Shown here: in pieces, positions 16,136 through 27,233 of the stretch
Numbering within the stretch: position 1 is the first letter of the stretch
Layout: each line of letters begins with the position of its first letter
Origin: CAIXZV01 sp037446495
Lineage (GTDB): Bacteria; Chloroflexota; Limnocylindria; Limnocylindrales; CSP1-4
Assembly: GCA_037446495.1 (NCBI GenBank)
Contig: JBBIIL010000006.1
Span: 18,677-82,676 of the forward strand
DNA: 64,000 nucleotides
Reading direction: 5' to 3'
Position numbers and translations under genes: made by a program
Notes under the pieces: generated by a model
What the model was told of the DNA's origin: nothing
The model's database searches: none
The model's input: only the letters and a program-made list of their open reading frames with translations

Positions 16136-17407
16136 ATGTTCCACCGCACCACCCGCCTGCCCGACGGGCCGCGCGTCATCTCGGCCCGGCTGCCGGGATC
16201 GCGGTCCGTGTCCATCGCCGCGTACGTGCTCGCCGGCTCCCGTCAGGAGGCGCCGGGCGAGGTCGGCGTCGCCCACTTCATGGAGCACCTGACATTCAAG
16301 GGCACGGCAGCGTACCCGTCGAGCCGCGCCATCTCCGAGGCGATCGAGGGCGTCGGCGGCGCCGCGAACGCGGCCACGGACCGCGAGTCCACCGTCTACT
16401 GGGTCCGCGTGCCGCGGCGCCGCACCGAGACCGCCATGCGCGTGGTCGGCGAGCTGGTCATCCGCCCGGTTCTCGCCGACGCCGACATCGAGTCCGAGCG
16501 CACGGTGATCGTGGAGGAGGTCCGCTCGTACCGCGACGACCCGGCCGAGTACTGCCAGCTGCTGATGGGCCAGGCGCTGTTCGGCACCGGCGCGCTGGGC
16601 CGGGAGATCTGCGGTGAGGAGGAGGACGTCCGGGCGCTCCCCGCGCAGGCCATCCGGGACTTCTGGTCGGCGCGCTACCGCCCGTCGAACATCGTGGTGG
16701 CCGTGGCGGGCGATGTGGACCACGAGGAGGCGGTGAGCCTGGTGTCCGGGGCGTTCGGCCGGGGCGACGGCGCGCCCTCCGGCTTCGACCCGGCGCCCGC
16801 GCTGCCGGCCGGCCAGCGCGTGCTCACCGGCCGCCGCGACACCACGCAGGCACAGCTCGCGATCGGCCTGCCCGCGCTTCGTCGCGACCACCCCGACACC
16901 TGGAACCTGTCGCTGCTCAACACGATCCTCGGCGACGGCATGTCGAGCCGCCTGTTCCTGGGCGTGCGCGAGGAGAAGGGACTCGCGTATGACGTGAGCT
17001 CGGGTCTCATGGAGTACGCCGATGCGGGCGCGCTCGAGATCTCGGCCGGCGTGGACCCCGCCTCGCTGCCAGCCGCCATCGAGGCAATCCTGTTCGAACT
17101 GGCGCGCATGGCCCGGGAGCAGGTGCCGGACGAGGAGCTGGCGAAGGCGAAGGCGTACCTCTCTGGTGGCCTCGAGCTGCGGATGGACGACACGCGTCAC
17201 CTCGCGTCCTGGCTGGGCGGCCAGGAGTCGCTCCATGACCGGGTGTACACGCTCGACGAGGCGCTCGCCGCCGTGGACGACGTGACACCCGAGGCGATCC
17301 AGCGGGTGGCGCAGGAGCTGATCCGCGACGATGCCCTGCGCATGGCGGCCGTGGCGCCCGGCAGGTACGTCCGCGGGATCGAGAAGCACCTGCGGCTGCC
17401 GCAGTGA
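16136..17407 (+). CDS. M16 family zinc metallopeptidase (insulinase/PqqL type)
   Basis: The product has 423 residues, the normal length of single-unit bacterial M16 peptidases such as YmxG. The inverted zinc motif HxxEH is in VAHFMEHLTFKG (residues about 44-55), and the third zinc ligand Glu falls in ESERTVIVEEVRSYRDDP, 76 residues later. The C-terminal non-catalytic half shows the R/Y pair region SRLFLGVREEKGLAYDVSS. No signal peptide is seen, so it is cytoplasmic. Its stop overlaps the GTG of the next gene, so both are coupled. Confidence 0.92.
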   Translation: MFHRTTRLPDGPRVISARLPGSRSVSIAAYVLAGSRQEAPGEVGVAHFMEHLTFKGTAAYPSSRAISEAIEGVGGAANAATDRESTVYWVRVPRRRTETAMRVVGELVIRPVLADADIESERTVIVEEVRSYRDDPAEYCQLLMGQALFGTGALGREICGEEEDVRALPAQAIRDFWSARYRPSNIVVAVAGDVDHEEAVSLVSGAFGRGDGAPSGFDPAPALPAGQRVLTGRRDTTQAQLAIGLPALRRDHPDTWNLSLLNTILGDGMSSRLFLGVREEKGLAYDVSSGLMEYADAGALEISAGVDPASLPAAIEAILFELARMAREQVPDEELAKAKAYLSGGLELRMDDTRHLASWLGGQESLHDRVYTLDEALAAVDDVTPEAIQRVAQELIRDDALRMAAVAPGRYVRGIEKHLRLPQ

Positions 17408-18615
17408 GGTTCCGGCGACGCGCTGGCCACGTGGAAGGGCCGGTGTTCGGGGCCGACGAGGTGCCTGTCGAGGGCGCCCCCGAGGCAGACGGCGTGGAGC
17501 TCGCGACCACGGGGGCCGGCAACGCGCTCGGGACCGACGAGCCTCAGGCACTCGCAGCCGATGCGGACCTGGCGGGCGACGGGCTGGCGCCAGACGACGT
17601 GGCCGACGGTGCCGCCGTCGAGCCCGCACAGCACCCGGGCGAAGCCGACCGCCCGGAGCGCGGAGGGCAGGGGAGCGACGCCGACGGCGGCGATGCCGTG
17701 GCGCCGGAGGGCGAGATCGAGTCCGACGCGGCTGCGGACGGCGGCGACGAGTCCGCCGCGGCTGCCGACGATGCGGGCGTCGCCGCGGCCCGCGGTGGCG
17801 GCCAGGACGCCGACCCTGCGGCGGGGCTCCCTGCCGGCAGGCCCGAGCCATGGCCCGACCCGCACGCGGGCGGTCGTCCGGCCGCGCTCCGGATCGCCGG
17901 GCTGCACCTCCGGACCGGGCAGCACGCGCTGGCCCGTGCCGAGCTCGAGGCCCTCGCGGGCCGCGGGCGCCTGGACGAGACCGCCTTGCTCGACCTTGCC
18001 GAGGTCCGCTGGCGTAGCGGTGACCTCTCGGGCGCCGGTGACGCCGCCAATGCGCTGTTGGCGCGCGGGAGTGAGGCGCCGCTGGCCCTCGTCATCGCGA
18101 CCGAGGCTGTGGCCTCCGCCGGGCGACCGATCGAGGCTCGTCGCCTCGCGTCGCGGGCTCTGGCTGTGGTCGAGGGCCCGTTGGACCCGCTGTTCGCCGG
18201 GATGCCCCGGGCCACGATCTGGCCGGCCGTCCTGTCGCCGATGCCGACAGCCGACGCCCCCCGACGCCGAGGCCGCAGGGCCGCCGCTGCGGTCGGCGGC
18301 GCCCCGTCCACGGCAGCCGAGGCCTTCGCTGGCGGTCGCGCCGCCCTGGCCAAGGGCGATGCCAGCCGGGCGGCGCTCCTCCTGGGTGTCGCCATGCGCC
18401 TTGAGCCGGGCTTTGCCGAGGACGTCCTGCGCGCCGTCGTGGGCCGTGACGACCAGCCGCTCCTGGCGCTGGTCCGCGGCGATGCGCTGCGGCTGCTCGG
18501 CCGCGAGGCGGAGGCCCTCGAGGCGTTCAACCGCGCCCGCGGCCGCGCTTCAGCCGCGGCCACCAGTCCCAACGAGCGCAGCGGCCCGGGCCTCTTCGAC
18601 GACGACCCGGCCTGA
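17404..18615 (+). CDS. Hypothetical protein with acidic N-terminal half and TPR-like C-terminal half
   Basis: The 403-residue product begins at a GTG that overlaps the M16 stop (GTGA). Residues 10-155 are low-complexity Ala/Asp/Glu/Gly, probably disordered. Residues 165-400 are Ala/Leu-rich helical pairs such as RIAGLHLRTGQHALARAELEALAGRG and RGDALRLLGREAEALEAFNRARG, which look like tetratricopeptide repeats. No enzymatic motif is visible. The tight coupling to the peptidase suggests an accessory or scaffold role, but this is inference. Confidence 0.7.
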   Translation: MRFRRRAGHVEGPVFGADEVPVEGAPEADGVELATTGAGNALGTDEPQALAADADLAGDGLAPDDVADGAAVEPAQHPGEADRPERGGQGSDADGGDAVAPEGEIESDAAADGGDESAAAADDAGVAAARGGGQDADPAAGLPAGRPEPWPDPHAGGRPAALRIAGLHLRTGQHALARAELEALAGRGRLDETALLDLAEVRWRSGDLSGAGDAANALLARGSEAPLALVIATEAVASAGRPIEARRLASRALAVVEGPLDPLFAGMPRATIWPAVLSPMPTADAPRRRGRRAAAAVGGAPSTAAEAFAGGRAALAKGDASRAALLLGVAMRLEPGFAEDVLRAVVGRDDQPLLALVRGDALRLLGREAEALEAFNRARGRASAAATSPNERSGPGLFDDDPA

Positions 18616-18778
18616 TCCGGGCCCGCACGGCGCCCGCACGGCGCCCGCACCATCAGCCGGTCGCGCTATCCTCTGCTTCCCGCGCCGAGCTGGTCTCAGC
18701 GGCCCTTGGCGAGGCGTCCCCGACACCCCAGCAGGCGGGTCGCCAACGGCCCGCCCCACGAGAGGCACACGCAGTCCC

Positions 18779-19246
18779 ATGGCGGAAGTCCAGCGCACCC
18801 TCCTCCTCGTCAAGCCCGACGGCGTCCAGCGCCAGCTGGTGGGCCGCGTGCTCACCCGTTTCGAGGAGCGCGGGCTCAAGATCGTCGGCCTCAAGCTGGT
18901 CCGGGCGGATCGCGCGCTCGCGGAGCAGCACTACGCCGTCCACGCCGACAAGCCGTTCTTCAGGGGCCTCGTGGACTTCATCACCTCGGCACCGCTCGTC
19001 GCAGCGGCCATCGAGGGGCCCAACGCCATCTTGGTCGTCCGCGCGATGAACGGCGCCACGCGCCCGCATGAGGCGGCCCCGGGCTCCATTCGCGGCGACC
19101 TCGCCGTCGAGACCGCCCAGAACCTGGTCCACGCCTCGGACAGCCCTGAGAACGCGGCCGCCGAGCTCGCCCTGTGGTTCAAGCCTGACGAGCTGCTCAG
19201 CTACGAGCGTGAGATCGACCGCTGGGTGCTCGTCCCCGAGGAGTAG
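18779..19246 (+). CDS. ndk: Nucleoside diphosphate kinase
   Basis: The 155-residue enzyme transfers the terminal phosphate between nucleoside triphosphates and diphosphates. QRTLLLVKPDGVQR opens it with the nucleotide-binding Lys, and the catalytic His is in NLVHASDSPENAAAELALWF, where most enzymes have NxxHGSDS. The start ATG at 18779 is the family start; the ribosome-binding site is weak (GAGAGG about 13 bases upstream). TATCCT at 18667-18672 could be the -10 of a separate promoter. It is convergent with the membrane-protein operon that follows. Confidence 0.95.
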   Translation: MAEVQRTLLLVKPDGVQRQLVGRVLTRFEERGLKIVGLKLVRADRALAEQHYAVHADKPFFRGLVDFITSAPLVAAAIEGPNAILVVRAMNGATRPHEAAPGSIRGDLAVETAQNLVHASDSPENAAAELALWFKPDELLSYEREIDRWVLVPEE

Positions 19247-19285
19247 GCGCAGGGCGCCCGACGCCGAGCTCGTTCAATCCGAGCG

Positions 19286-21130
19286 CTAGTTCCCGACCGC
19301 ATCGACCCCCGCGACCGTCGGTCCGGGTTCGCCCGCGGCCCCGGCCACATCGAGCGCGCCGAACGCCACCAGCGAGGCCAGGAGCGCGAGCGCCAGCACG
19401 GCGCCCGAGAGCACGCCAGTCCGGTGGCGCCTGACCGCTCCGGCAGCCCTGGTGGTGGGATCGGTGCGGGCGGTGATGCGCGCGAGGTGCCGCGGGGCGT
19501 ATGGGTCGGCGCCCCCGGACTCGGGCACTGGGTCGGGCCCGGGCGCCGGCAGCTCCAGCTGTGCTGACGCGACCGGCACCTTCGGGGAGGACACGGCGCT
19601 CGCGGCACGGCGGGTGGTCGTCCGCCCCCTGGGGCCCACGCCGGTCCCCGGCCGGACATCCCCTGTCGCAGTGGGGGTCGCAGCCGGATCCGCCGGGGGT
19701 CCCTCCGTGCGCTCCTGCTCAACGGGCAGGTCCGACCGACGGCCGCGGCCCGGCGGCACCAGTGAGACCCGCCGGGCTGGCAATCTCCCGACACCGCCCA
19801 GCTCGGGCCCCACGCGCTCGACGTGGCTCGTGCGCGTGCCGACGCCCAGCCACAGCCACCGCAGGTAGGCGGGGAGCGTGAGCAGCGAGGCCAGCAGCAG
19901 GACCGCGCTCCAGGGGCCGCCTGCGGCCCGGCCGGTGAGATCGAGTCGCGCACTCGCGACGGCCCACCCGGGGAGCCCATAGGTCGCGACCACGATCAGG
20001 ACCAGGGCGATGCCCAGCACCGGCGACGGCCGGAGCCAGCCGCGAAGCTCGGGGATGGACCGCGTCTGGAAGCGGTCCTCCACCACGGTCGACCACGCGC
20101 CGAGCGCGGTCTTGGTGACCGCGACCGTCAGCAGCCAGGCGCGGGCGGGCCCCCAGACGACGGGATCGAGCGCGGCCAGCGCGAGGACCACGAGCGCGAC
20201 GTCGGCGATGGTGAGGTAGCCGATCGCGTGACGCAGGTCGTCCTGGAGGTACGCGACGAGCGCCGCGGCCAGCGTCGCGAGCAGCGTGGCCGCCACGATC
20301 AGTGCCTGGGCGGAGCCCACCGGCGGTGCCAACGGGGCGAGGACGCCCGACGCCACGCCGACCGCGACCGCGGCGAGCGGAAGCGGCAGCCAGGCGATGA
20401 CAAGCGGTTGCGAGCCGGTGGGCGCGACGTCGGTCAGGGCGCTCACGCGGACGTGCCACGGGATCGCGCCCGCACGGGCCGCCACCGCGAGCGCCATGGC
20501 GAGCAGTCCGAATGCGATGGCGGCTGCCTCACCGGACGAGGAGGACGAGTTGACGCCGTCCGGGTTGGCGAGGACCAGTCGGGCCACGACCGGCGCGACG
20601 GATGCCACAGCGACCACGACCAGGGCCGTGGCGACGGCGATCCGAACCTCGCGGGCGGCGATCCCTCCGGCGGCGGCCCGCGGGCTGGCGAGCACGACCG
20701 GCACGGACGCCAGCCCCGTGGCGCCGGCGGCGACGAGGCCGAGCACCGGCGTGGATGCGGACAGCGACACGGCGGCGCCCACGAGCGCGGCGAGCGTGGC
20801 CGGGAGCAGTGCCAACAGCCCGCCAGTTCCACGCAGGAGCCAGACGATGGCAGCGAGCACCACCGAGGACGCGGCCCACAGCACGATGACGAGCCGGAGG
20901 TACCCGCTCGGGACGAGTGCGCCGTTCCAGAGTGTTCCCGGGACGGCGCCCGTGCCATCGGGCGCGACGCTGCCCGGAGTCGGCGAGGCAGCCGCGAGCA
21001 TGGCCACGAGCACCAGGGCCAGGACCCCGCCCATGGCCCCGGCGCGTGCTGCGGCCCCCCCCCGACGCAGCCCCCACGCGGAGCTGGCGGACCCGAGCGC
21101 ACCCACGACCAGCAGGGCGCCCAGGGTCAT
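19286..21130 (-). CDS. Divergent NuoN/antiporter-like membrane protein with Pro-rich tail
   Basis: The 614-residue product has about 13 hydrophobic segments in residues 1-440. The stretch RAGAIPWHVRVSALTDVAPTGSQPLVIAWLP corresponds to the KxGAxPFHxWxPDVYEGAPTPVTAF block of complex I antiporter subunits, with the key Lys replaced by Arg. LQDDLRHAIGYLTIADVALVVLAL corresponds to the DLKRxLAYSSIAHxG block. A second Lys, VAVTKTALGAW, lies in a later helix. Residues 445-575 form a Pro/Thr/Arg-rich cytoplasmic linker, and one more helix ends the protein. It overlaps the upstream 242-residue gene by 4 bases. No other complex I genes are in the window, so a Mrp-like or hydrogenase-like ion channel, or a stand-alone derivative, are all possible. 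Confidence 0.65.
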   Translation of the reverse strand: MTLGALLVVGALGSASSAWGLRRGGAAARAGAMGGVLALVLVAMLAAASPTPGSVAPDGTGAVPGTLWNGALVPSGYLRLVIVLWAASSVVLAAIVWLLRGTGGLLALLPATLAALVGAAVSLSASTPVLGLVAAGATGLASVPVVLASPRAAAGGIAAREVRIAVATALVVVAVASVAPVVARLVLANPDGVNSSSSSGEAAAIAFGLLAMALAVAARAGAIPWHVRVSALTDVAPTGSQPLVIAWLPLPLAAVAVGVASGVLAPLAPPVGSAQALIVAATLLATLAAALVAYLQDDLRHAIGYLTIADVALVVLALAALDPVVWGPARAWLLTVAVTKTALGAWSTVVEDRFQTRSIPELRGWLRPSPVLGIALVLIVVATYGLPGWAVASARLDLTGRAAGGPWSAVLLLASLLTLPAYLRWLWLGVGTRTSHVERVGPELGGVGRLPARRVSLVPPGRGRRSDLPVEQERTEGPPADPAATPTATGDVRPGTGVGPRGRTTTRRAASAVSSPKVPVASAQLELPAPGPDPVPESGGADPYAPRHLARITARTDPTTRAAGAVRRHRTGVLSGAVLALALLASLVAFGALDVAGAAGEPGPTVAGVDAVGN

Positions 21131-21855
21131 CGGTCGGCTCCGCGGTGGGCGTCATCGGCGGCCCGGTGACGGACCGCTGGGTCGCGCGCCAGGGCGTCCC
21201 GCAGGACAAGGTCTCCGCCGGCTCGGAGCATCGCGGTCACGATGCCCGCGACCGAGGCACCCGTGAGCGCCACCAGGACCGCGAACGCCAGCTCCAGACC
21301 CGGGTCCGTCGGGCTGCTGAGCGCGTTGTACAGCAGGCTGGCGGCGGCGATGAGCAGCACGGCGCCCAGCCCGAGTCGATGCCCGTCGCGCGGCAGGATC
21401 ACCGGCGCGGCGGCCAGGACGGCGAGCGCGACGGCTGCGGCGATGGCCGCCCGCGCCACCAGAGACCCGCTGGCGAGTGTTGCGCCGGGCACGCCGGCCA
21501 CCATGCCGTCACCAACGCCCATGGCGATGGTGGCCCCGAAGGCCGTGGCTGCCAGCCAGCCCGTGGCGAAGGCCGCCGCTCCGACGCCCGCGGCACCCGC
21601 CCAGCCGAGCGCGCTGCGGGCCGACGTGCTTGGCGCCTCGCGCAGGGCGATCAAGACGAGCCAGCCGCCGAGGGCGGCACCGGCGAGGCGCGCGATGACC
21701 GCGGCGGCGGAGGGCAAGGGGTCCACCACCAGGGCGGCCAGGAGCACGGCTCCAAAGGCGCCCACCGTGGCGTGGCGAGGGTTGGGCGCGGCAACCGCGA
21801 TCACGCCCGCGGCGACCGCGGAGACCGCGACGAGGACCAGGATGGCTGTCAGCAC
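21127..21855 (-). CDS. Polytopic membrane protein, unknown
   Basis: The 242-residue product has about seven hydrophobic segments, Ala/Val/Gly-rich, with few charged residues in the membrane. No family signature is recognised. Its position directly before, and overlapping, the NuoN-like gene suggests that it is the partner subunit, as small NuoJ/NuoK or HyfE-like proteins accompany antiporter subunits. It begins 12 bases after the lepB stop. Codon use is normal for the region. Confidence 0.65.
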   Translation of the reverse strand: MLTAILVLVAVSAVAAGVIAVAAPNPRHATVGAFGAVLLAALVVDPLPSAAAVIARLAGAALGGWLVLIALREAPSTSARSALGWAGAAGVGAAAFATGWLAATAFGATIAMGVGDGMVAGVPGATLASGSLVARAAIAAAVALAVLAAAPVILPRDGHRLGLGAVLLIAAASLLYNALSSPTDPGLELAFAVLVALTGASVAGIVTAMLRAGGDLVLRDALARDPAVRHRAADDAHRGADR

Positions 21856-21867
21856 CGGCGGGCCGGG

Positions 21868-22464
21868 TTAGGGGGCCGAGGCAGGGACGCCAGCGTAGGA
21901 CGGGGTCTGCAGGATGCCGATCGTGGAGATCGGCCAGTACCGCAGGAAGGCCCGGCCGATGACGCTCGACTCGGGGATCGGCCCGAAGGCGCGCGAGTCC
22001 GCGGACTTCTGGCGATGATCCCCCATCACGAACAACTCGCCCGCGGGGATCACCCAGGACGTGGTGTCGTTGAGCGGCACGGTGGGCTCGTTGACCCCCT
22101 GCGCGTTCTTGTACGTGTAGGGCTCGTCCAGCGCTACACCGTTCACCCACATCCGGCCGTCGTCGCGGACCTCCACCTTGTCGCCCGGCAGCCCGATCAC
22201 GCGCTTGATGAACGGTGTCGGGTCCGAGGTCCAGTTGGGCGGCGGCGTGAACACCACGACGTCACCCCGCTTGTAGGGGTCCCACCGCGGTGTGAGCTTG
22301 TCCACCAGGACGTACTGCCCTGGCTCGAGGGTCCGCTCCATCGAGTTCTGCTGGACCTGGTACGGCTGGGCGATGAAGTTCTGGATGACGAAGAAGATGA
22401 CGAGGGTGAGAACGAGCGTCTCGACGACCTCGACGAGACACCCGAAGCCGGAGCGCTTGTCCAC
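21868..22464 (-). CDS. lepB: Signal peptidase I
   Basis: The 198-residue enzyme removes signal peptides of secreted proteins. It has one N-terminal membrane anchor (ETLVLTLVIFFVIQNFI), the catalytic Ser in QNSMERTLEPGQ, the Lys in FIKRVIGLPGDKVEV, and the MGDHRQKSADSRAFG box. It heads a three-gene minus-strand unit with the two membrane proteins downstream. The GTG start at 22464 is preceded by TATGCT after 6 bases, so the mRNA is probably leaderless. Confidence 0.95.
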   Translation of the reverse strand: MDKRSGFGCLVEVVETLVLTLVIFFVIQNFIAQPYQVQQNSMERTLEPGQYVLVDKLTPRWDPYKRGDVVVFTPPPNWTSDPTPFIKRVIGLPGDKVEVRDDGRMWVNGVALDEPYTYKNAQGVNEPTVPLNDTTSWVIPAGELFVMGDHRQKSADSRAFGPIPESSVIGRAFLRYWPISTIGILQTPSYAGVPASAP

Positions 22465-22470
22465 GCGGGG

Positions 22471-22476
22471 AGCATA
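22471..22476 (-). promoter_or_regulatory. -10 element of lepB, leaderless
   Basis: Minus-strand TATGCT (5 of 6 consensus bases) ends 6 bases before the lepB GTG. No -35 match is seen. Confidence 0.5.
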
Positions 22477-22597
22477 CAGGCCGACCGGACGGAGCGACGG
22501 CCGGTAGGGCCGAGGGGCCCACGGGGCGGTTTCGGCGGACCCTCATGCATGGGCCTCCCGGCCGGGTGCAACCAATGCGCTCCGGGCCGCATGGAGT

Positions 22598-22627
22598 TTG
22601 ACCCGCGCACAATCGGACGCATACACT
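22598..22627 (+). promoter_or_regulatory. Candidate promoter of hppA
   Basis: TTGACC at 22598-22603 is followed after 16-18 bases by CATACA/TACACT (22620-22627). A start near 22633 gives a leader of about 160 bases in which no riboswitch or small ORF was recognised. The rest of the 328-base lepB-hppA spacer shows nothing else. Confidence 0.45.
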
Positions 22628-22792
22628 CGCGGCGTCTGGCGATTGGGCTCCTTCGTGGTCCGAGCCCCCGTCCGACCGCCCTCGCCGGCCCGCGATCCGT
22701 TCTCGGCTCGCCCTGCAACGAGTCTGCGTGGCGGCGGCAACACGTTCGACAACGTCCCGGTGACTCGTGGGTAGGAGGCTGAGCGAACCCTG

Positions 22793-25021
<2,229 letters not shown>

Positions 25022-25034
25022 CTGAGGTTCACAC

Positions 25035-25062
25035 GGGCGGTCGGCGTTCACGCCGGCCGCCC
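25035..25062 (+). terminator. Hairpin between hppA and uppP
   Basis: GGGCGGTCGGCG-TTCA-CGCCGGCCGCCC forms a 12-bp stem with one wobble pair, 13 bases after the hppA stop. No T-run follows and uppP starts 12 bases later, so it may only reduce read-through. Confidence 0.45.
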
Positions 25063-25073
25063 GAAGCCGTCTC

Positions 25074-25898
25074 ATGGACCAATTGTTCCAAGCGCTGGTG
25101 ATGGGGGTCGTGCAGGGCCTGACGGAGTTCCTGCCGATCTCGTCCTCTGGCCACCTCATCCTGGTCCCGTACCTGCTTGGCTGGAACGACACGTTCATCA
25201 CCAGCCTCGGGTTCACGGTGGCCCTCCACGCGGGCACGCTTCTGGCGCTGCTGCTCTACTTCCGCGAGGACTGGCTCCGGCTGATCCCGGCCGGCCTCGC
25301 CGCGATCGGCGACCGCTCGTTCCGGCGCGACCCGGACCGCCGGCTCGCGTGGCTCCTGGTGGTGTCCACGATCCCGGCAGCCATCCTCGGAGCGCTGCTC
25401 AACGACACCATCGAGAGCAACATCCGCCAGGCGAACATCGTGGCGATCCTCCTGGTCGTCGCCGCGGGGATCCTCTGGCTCGCGGATCGCTGGGCGAACG
25501 GCCGCACGCCGCTGGAGCGGCTGGGGATGCCATCGGCGCTGGGCATCGGCCTCGCGCAGGCGCTGGCCCTGTTCCCGGGCGTCAGCCGCTCGGGTATCTC
25601 CATAGCGGCGAGCCTGTTCGCCGGGCTCGGCCGCCAGGACGCCGCCCGCTACAGCTTCCTCATGGCGACGCCCATCACCGCGGGCGCGGTGGTGCTGGAG
25701 TCCTACAAGCTGGTGAAGGGCGGTCAGGTTGCCGCCGAGGCCGGGCCGCTGCTGGTGGGCATCGGGGCCGCCTTCGTCTCGGGTGTGATCGCCATCTCGG
25801 CGCTGCTCCGCTATGTCCGGACGCGCTCGTACAACGTGTTCGTCGTGTACCGCCTGGTGCTGGCGGGCGTCGTCCTCGCGGTGTTCCTCACCCGCTAG
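25074..25898 (+). CDS. uppP: Undecaprenyl-diphosphatase
   Basis: The 274-residue membrane enzyme dephosphorylates undecaprenyl pyrophosphate to recycle the cell-wall lipid carrier and gives bacitracin resistance in some species. GLTEFLPISSSGHLIL carries the first catalytic block with the Glu, and FPGVSRSGISIAASLFAGLGRQDAARYSFLMATP carries the second with the catalytic Arg. Eight hydrophobic segments are visible. It is followed by argR after 16 bases, so they are likely co-transcribed. Confidence 0.96.
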   Translation: MDQLFQALVMGVVQGLTEFLPISSSGHLILVPYLLGWNDTFITSLGFTVALHAGTLLALLLYFREDWLRLIPAGLAAIGDRSFRRDPDRRLAWLLVVSTIPAAILGALLNDTIESNIRQANIVAILLVVAAGILWLADRWANGRTPLERLGMPSALGIGLAQALALFPGVSRSGISIAASLFAGLGRQDAARYSFLMATPITAGAVVLESYKLVKGGQVAAEAGPLLVGIGAAFVSGVIAISALLRYVRTRSYNVFVVYRLVLAGVVLAVFLTR

Positions 25899-25914
25899 GC
25901 GGGCCGGAGGTGCC

Positions 25915-26388
25915 ATGGAGGTCATGAAGCAGCTCCGCCAGCGTGCCATCCGCGACTTGGTGGAACAGCGGCCCATCCGGACCCAGCAGGAGCTCGCGAC
26001 CGCCCTGCGGGACCGCGGGTTCCGGACAACGCAGGCCACGATCAGCCGTGACGTGGCGGACCTCGGCCTGGTCAAGTCCGGTCGCGGCGGGATGCAGGCG
26101 TACGCGCTGCCGCCGCGCCTCCGCGAGGCCGATGCGTCGGGCGAGGAGCGCGTGAAGCGGCTCCTCCACGACATGCCGGTCGAGGTCCGAGACGCCGGCA
26201 CCCTGCTCGTGCTGCGCACGCTGCCCGGGTCAGCGCACCCGCTGGCCGCCGCCCTCGACCGGGCGCGCTGGCCGGAGGTGGTGGGCTCGATCGCCGGCGA
26301 CGACACGGTGTTCGTGGCGTTCACAGATCGCAGCGGCCTCGCACGCGTGCGCCGCCGCCTGGAGCAGCTCGCCGAGCCGGTCGAGTAG
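25915..26388 (+). CDS. argR: Arginine repressor ArgR
   Basis: The 157-residue protein has the N-terminal winged helix with RTQQELATALRDRGFRTTQATISRDVADLGLVK (residues about 23-55) and a C-terminal oligomerisation and arginine-binding domain. The usual arginine-contact motif GTIAGDDT appears as GSIAGDDTVFVAF. GGAGG at 25906-25910 ends 4 bases before the ATG at 25915; a second ATG three codons later has a 13-base spacing. No arginine biosynthesis genes are present in the window, so it must act in trans. Confidence 0.93.
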   Translation: MEVMKQLRQRAIRDLVEQRPIRTQQELATALRDRGFRTTQATISRDVADLGLVKSGRGGMQAYALPPRLREADASGEERVKRLLHDMPVEVRDAGTLLVLRTLPGSAHPLAAALDRARWPEVVGSIAGDDTVFVAFTDRSGLARVRRRLEQLAEPVE

Positions 26389-26573
26389 CGGCGCGTCGCG
26401 GGCCTCCCGCCGTCCGGTCGTGGCCCCGCCTCATCGGATCCCGAGCGTCGGGCGAGGCGGCCCGTGCGTGGTGCTGGACGGGCTAGGCGCTTGGCCATCC
26501 CGGTCGGCGCCAGGCCCCTGCCAGCGGCCGTGCGCCCGCCCGGTTCTGCGTCCGCCATCCGGGCATGCATCCT

Positions 26574-26602
26574 TTGACGGAACGGCCCCCCGCCGATACC
26601 AT
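26574..26602 (+). promoter_or_regulatory. Promoter upstream of greA
   Basis: TTGACG (26574-26579) is followed after 17 bases by TACCAT (26597-26602), or after 15 by GATACC. It resembles the trp and aro promoters of this window. The leader to greA would be about 110 bases. The remainder of the 330-base argR-greA spacer shows nothing recognisable. Confidence 0.55.
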
Positions 26603-26718
26603 TCCGCGCGATCCGTGAACCTCCGCGGCGCGCTTGGCGCCACGGGGTTCTTTTGTTCAAGCCGACTGAGCGGCGGCGCTTCCGAGCGCCGGTCCCGCGC
26701 CTCGGGGGTCCTGCCCGC

Positions 26719-27183
26719 GTGAACACCAAGACGACGTACATCAGCAAGGACGGCCTCGATAAGCTCCGTGGCGAGCTTGACGAGATGCTCGCCGTCCGGC
26801 GTCCCGAGATCGCGCAGCGGATCCACGACGCGAAAGAGCACGGCGACCTGTCCGAGAACGCCGAGTACGAGGACGCGAAGAACGAGCAGGCGTTCGTCGA
26901 GGGACGGATCGCGTCGCTCGAGACGATGATCAAGAACGCCACTCTGATCGACGAGCACGCCAGCACGGACCACGTCGGCATCGGCTCCACCGTCACCGTC
27001 ACCATCGATGGCGAGACCGAGTCCTTCACGATCGTCGGGTCGGCCGAGGCGAAGCCCACCAATGGCAAGATCTCCAACGAGTCGCCCGTGGGCCGCGCAC
27101 TGCTGGGACGCAAGCGGGGCGACAAGGTCGTCGTGAAGGTCCCGGCCGGGGACTTCACCTACACGATCACCGACATCAGCTAG
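26719..27183 (+). CDS. greA: Transcription elongation factor GreA
   Basis: The 154-residue product is the usual GreA length. The N-terminal coiled coil with RPEIAQRIHDAKEHGDLSENAEYEDAKNEQAFVEGRI contains the acidic tip that reaches into the RNA polymerase secondary channel to stimulate cleavage of backtracked RNA. The C-terminal FKBP-like domain ends GDKVVVKVPAGDFTYTITDIS. The GTG at 26719 was chosen because proteins of the family start NTKTTYIS; a TTG 22 codons upstream gives a non-family extension. lysS follows after 50 bases. Confidence 0.95.
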   Translation: MNTKTTYISKDGLDKLRGELDEMLAVRRPEIAQRIHDAKEHGDLSENAEYEDAKNEQAFVEGRIASLETMIKNATLIDEHASTDHVGIGSTVTVTIDGETESFTIVGSAEAKPTNGKISNESPVGRALLGRKRGDKVVVKVPAGDFTYTITDIS

Positions 27184-27233
27184 GCAGGCGCGTTCGCGTC
27201 CCCGGACGACGCCACCGAGAAGGGGAGCGCAGG

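Noticed and set aside
17561..18778. Upstream extension of ndk to a 561-residue protein
   Set aside because: The extension overlaps the acidic TPR-like gene in another frame and is Arg/Pro/Ser-rich; the family start is at 18779.
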